The translations under genes were made by a program, and so were the position numbers. Of a DNA stretch of 64,000 nt, positions 61,569-64,000 are shown one piece after another. Origin of the DNA: a bacterium (lineage in GTDB: Bacteria; SZUA-79; Acidulodesulfobacterales; Acidulodesulfobacteraceae); the NCBI GenBank assembly GCA_021784835.1, contig JAJYHI010000132.1:1-64000 (forward strand), in the 5' to 3' direction. Below the pieces are notes generated by a model that saw only the letters and a program-made list of their open reading frames with translations, was not told the DNA's origin and made no database searches. Numbering within the stretch: the first letter of the stretch is position 1; every line of letters begins with the position of its first letter.

Positions 61569-62372
61569 TTGAAAATGACGCCGCAAAAAAACAACCTGAC
61601 CGAAGGTTTTAGGATATTAATCAAATACAAGTACCTTATATGGGTCCTTTCGCTTAAAGAACTCAAAATTCAATACAGAGGCTCATATCTGGGCTTTTTC
61701 TGGTCGTTGGTAAACCCCATGCTCCTTCTGGTAATTTACACTTTTTTGTTTACCGTAGTTTTTCATAATTCCCAGAAAGCATATCCCGTTTATCTTTTTT
61801 GCGGCATATTGCCGTTCACGTGGTTTCAAAGTTCGATTATAGTCGGAACCACGTCCATTTCCAATGCGGGGAGCCTTGTAACGAAATCGCTGATGCCGCC
61901 CGAAATTATAGTTCTTTCCAAAATAGGCGCAAATCTGCTGAATTATCTTCTTTCCGTTCCGGTTCTTGTGTTATTTATATATATTTTTAAAATGGGCATA
62001 GGATTGCCTATTTTTTATTTCCCTTTATTGATTATAATAGAATTTTTTTTCATAGCCGGAGTAAGCCTTTTTTTTGCGGCGCTTAACGTTTTTTACAGGG
62101 ATATCCAGTTTATAATAATGAATCTGACCACTTTTTTGTTTTTTGCGATGCCGGTTATGTATTTCGACAGGCAGCTTCCTTTAAAAATAAGGCATATCGT
62201 TTATTTAAATCCTATCGCTTATATTATAAAATGTTTTCAGGATATTTTTTATTTTAACGTATTTCCCCGAACTCTTTATATCTTAATAATTCTTTCCATC
62301 TCTCTTTTGTTTTTTATTTTAGGCTATTTATATTTCGCCGCAAGAAAGGAGCTTTTCAGTGAGTTCGTTTAA
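61569..62372 (+). CDS. wzm: Polysaccharide ABC exporter permease
   Basis: 267-residue ABC-2 permease with six helices; the N-terminal YLIWVLSLKELKIQYRGSYLGFFWSLVNPMLLL matches Wzm/TagG/KpsM proteins, and YRDIQFIIMNLTTFLFFAMPVMY follows later. Exports lipid-linked O-antigen across the inner membrane with Wzt. Its end overlaps the wzt GTG start by 14 nt, indicating coupled translation. Confidence 0.92.
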   Translation: MKMTPQKNNLTEGFRILIKYKYLIWVLSLKELKIQYRGSYLGFFWSLVNPMLLLVIYTFLFTVVFHNSQKAYPVYLFCGILPFTWFQSSIIVGTTSISNAGSLVTKSLMPPEIIVLSKIGANLLNYLLSVPVLVLFIYIFKMGIGLPIFYFPLLIIIEFFFIAGVSLFFAALNVFYRDIQFIIMNLTTFLFFAMPVMYFDRQLPLKIRHIVYLNPIAYIIKCFQDIFYFNVFPRTLYILIILSISLLFFILGYLYFAARKELFSEFV

Positions 62373-63129
62373 TTCCGATTACGCCATAGAAATCAACAAT
62401 ATTACCAAGGTTTTTAAAAGGCTGTCTTCCCATACCACTTTAAAAAAAGCTTTTATAGACACTATAACGTTTAACAGGAAAAGGCAGGTAAAGATATTAA
62501 AATTCACGGCTTTGAACAACGTAAGCTTCAGCGTAAAAAAAGGTGAGACTTTCGGAATAATAGGCCCTAACGGGGCGGGGAAAAGCACCCTCTTAAAAAT
62601 ATTATGCAGAATAATGAGGCCGACTGCCGGAAATATCGCCGTAAACGGTTCTTTATCCGCCTTGCTTGAACTTGGCACGGGTTTTCACCCCGAACTGACG
62701 GGAAGGGAAAATATACTGATTAACGGATTAATTTTAGGTTTGAACAAAAAAGAGATAATTGCAAAATATGACGAAATTATCGAATTCAGCGGAATAAAGA
62801 ACTTTATAGACGAGCCTATTAAAACTTATTCGAGCGGCATGGCCGTTAGGCTTTCTTTTTCCGTTGCCGTAAACGTAAACCCGGATATTCTCGTCTTAGA
62901 CGAAGTATTAGCCGTCGGAGACGCCGAGTTTCAGGCTAAAAGCAAAAAAAGAATAGAAGAATATATTAACAGCGGCAAAACGGTTCTATTGGTAAGCCAC
63001 GAAAAAAATTCTATATTAAATTATTGCACAGAAGCTATGCTGCTATACAAAGGCGTTCTTACGGCAAAGGGCTATCCAAAAGAAGTAGTGGAAAAGTATG
63101 AGGAGATTGAAGGATACAAGTCTATTTGA
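62359..63129 (+). CDS. wzt: Polysaccharide ABC exporter ATP-binding protein
   Basis: 256-residue ATPase. Walker A GPNGAGKST (about 69-77), ELGTGFHPELTGRENI, signature YSSGMAVRLSFSVA and Walker B ILVLDEVLAVGDAEFQ. No C-terminal carbohydrate-binding domain, unlike Wzt proteins of about 400 residues that read a chain cap, so export may not depend on terminal modification. Starts with GTG at 62359; AAAGGAG lies 7 nt upstream. Confidence 0.93.
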   Translation: MSSFNSDYAIEINNITKVFKRLSSHTTLKKAFIDTITFNRKRQVKILKFTALNNVSFSVKKGETFGIIGPNGAGKSTLLKILCRIMRPTAGNIAVNGSLSALLELGTGFHPELTGRENILINGLILGLNKKEIIAKYDEIIEFSGIKNFIDEPIKTYSSGMAVRLSFSVAVNVNPDILVLDEVLAVGDAEFQAKSKKRIEEYINSGKTVLLVSHEKNSILNYCTEAMLLYKGVLTAKGYPKEVVEKYEEIEGYKSI

Positions 63130-63169
63130 CGGATAAAAACCTTTTAAAAACATAAAATTTAACCTGCCT

Positions 63170-63679
63170 ATGGATAATATTAGAATAGGAAGCGGCTACG
63201 ACATACATAAATTTTTAGAAGCGGCGATTTTTGAAAAAGCCGCTAAGAAACTTTACCTCGGCGGAGTATTAATCGAAGGCCATATAGGAGTCGAGGCGCA
63301 CTCCGACGGCGACGTCGTTCTTCATTCCTTAACGGATGCCCTGCTAGGAGCCCTGTCGCTTCCCGATATAGGCGTTCTCTATCCGGATAATCTTAAATCC
63401 ACGAAAGGAATTAACAGCATAGAAATAATAAAATACGCTTACGGCTTGGTAAAAGATAAAGGATACGGCTTAGTCAACGCGGATATTACTATTATAACTC
63501 AGACGCCAAAAATCTCTATCTATAAAGAAAAAATGACCGCGTCCGTATCCGGGGCTCTCGGCGTAGATGCAACGCGCATAAATATCAAAGGAAAAACAAA
63601 AGAAGGCCTCGATTCCGTCGGAAAGCAAAAAGCGATAGAATGTTTTAGCGTCTGCCTGCTGTCGGCGGAACGCGCATAG
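63170..63679 (+). CDS. ispF: 2-C-methyl-D-erythritol 2,4-cyclodiphosphate synthase
   Basis: Isoprenoid (MEP) pathway enzyme. 169 residues with the metal ligands in SGYDIHKF (D11, H13) and LYLGG, EAHSDGDVVLHSLTDALLGA, and the late NIKGKTKEGLDSVGKQKAIE. About 10 residues longer than E. coli IspF because of an insertion near residue 20. ispD follows 54 nt later, a common pairing though usually in the order ispD-ispF. Confidence 0.95.
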   Translation: MDNIRIGSGYDIHKFLEAAIFEKAAKKLYLGGVLIEGHIGVEAHSDGDVVLHSLTDALLGALSLPDIGVLYPDNLKSTKGINSIEIIKYAYGLVKDKGYGLVNADITIITQTPKISIYKEKMTASVSGALGVDATRINIKGKTKEGLDSVGKQKAIECFSVCLLSAERA

Positions 63680-63733
63680 ATATAAATATATAAATATAGA
63701 ACGTAGAACGATAGCTATAAAATAAACAAAAAA

Positions 63734-64000
63734 ATGAAGATATACGCAATACTTCTTGCCGCGGGAACCGGTTCGCGCACGGGCGCTTCAATCCCTAAAC
63801 AGCTCGTAAAAATTAAAGATAAGGAAATTTTGCTCCGCAGCCTCGAAATATTTACGAAATCAAAAATCGATTTCGACGGAATTATCGTAGCGGTTCCGCC
63901 GCCTTCCGTTTTTAATTTCGACTGGAGCGGTTTCTTCGGGAAAAACATTGAGGACGCCGAAATGAAAAAATTAGCCGTAATTACGGGAGGCGCGGAAAGA
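63734..64000 (+). CDS. ispD: 2-C-methyl-D-erythritol 4-phosphate cytidylyltransferase, N-terminal part
   Basis: Starts at ATG 63734 and runs off the right edge; 89 residues are visible. The CTP-binding N-terminus IYAILLAAGTGSRTGASIPKQLV is characteristic, with the conserved Lys of the PKQ motif. The next MEP pathway step before ispF, in reversed gene order. Confidence 0.88.
   Translation, partial: MKIYAILLAAGTGSRTGASIPKQLVKIKDKEILLRSLEIFTKSKIDFDGIIVAVPPPSVFNFDWSGFFGKNIEDAEMKKLAVITGGAER

Overview
The window is chromosomal DNA from a low-GC, diderm, apparently anaerobic bacterium. Outer-membrane markers are Pal, a three-gene Mla system, TraT, an outer-membrane beta-barrel and heptose/O-antigen genes. 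The anaerobic and sulfur-cycling signs are a complete sHdr (sulfur-oxidizing heterodisulfide-reductase-like) cluster, ferredoxin-type split glutamate synthase, selenocysteine biosynthesis (selA, and a selD that itself carries an in-frame UGA), B12-dependent methionine synthase without a reactivation domain, and a molybdate/tungstate ABC importer. This mix suits a Desulfobacterota-like lineage; the acidophilic Sva0485/Acidulodesulfobacterales-type bacteria are one candidate. That placement is inference. The 5' part of a 16S rRNA gene at the left edge would settle it.

Layout. 1-600: 5' end of 16S rRNA (minus strand), with a near-consensus promoter that overlaps the tyrS stop codon. 0.6-5.9 kb: housekeeping minus-strand run tyrS, ymdB, rny, fau, 6S RNA, zapA and a zapB-like gene. 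5.9-10.8 kb: a four-gene minus-strand unit made of an HdrB-HdrC fusion followed by archaeal-type glutamate synthase in three separate polypeptides. 10.9-14.9 kb: a degenerate GGDEF protein, pgsA, a lytic transglycosylase, cbiC and rlmN. 14.8-22.7 kb: a corrinoid-activator-like ASKHA protein, selD (selenoprotein), mlaD-mlaF-mlaE, an HNH nuclease and selA. 22.8-30.5 kb: recO, a small DMT protein, murT, metH, murI, queF and gatD. 30.5-37.7 kb: biotin genes bioF, bioC and bioB interspersed with pal, a cbpA/cbpM-like chaperone pair, ruvX and mltG. 37.9-43.2 kb: traT, then an outer-membrane protein and modABC behind a possible ModE-type operator. 43.2-50.4 kb: xseA, then the sHdr cluster C1-B1-A-H-C2-B2. 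50.8-57.3 kb: a ferritin-like/FNT channel fusion, two MFS transporters, a tandem Usp protein and a TIM-barrel protein. 57.3-63.1 kb: surface polysaccharide genes (a double glycosyltransferase, hddC, hddA, wzm, wzt). 63.2-64 kb: ispF and the start of ispD.

How parts fit together. The sHdr proteins would oxidise bound sulfur and pass electrons on. ModABC could supply Mo/W to oxidoreductases elsewhere. SelA and SelD supply Sec. CbiC, MetH and the ASKHA protein form a corrinoid theme, in which the ASKHA protein may stand in for MetH's missing reactivation domain. MurT and GatD, usually Gram-positive proteins, suggest amidated peptidoglycan. No tRNA, CRISPR array, insertion sequence, prophage or integrase was seen. 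The strongest candidates for something new are the ferritin-FNT fusion next to sHdr, the MCE protein with a predicted outer-membrane barrel, the HdrBC-glutamate synthase unit, and the selenoprotein SelD.
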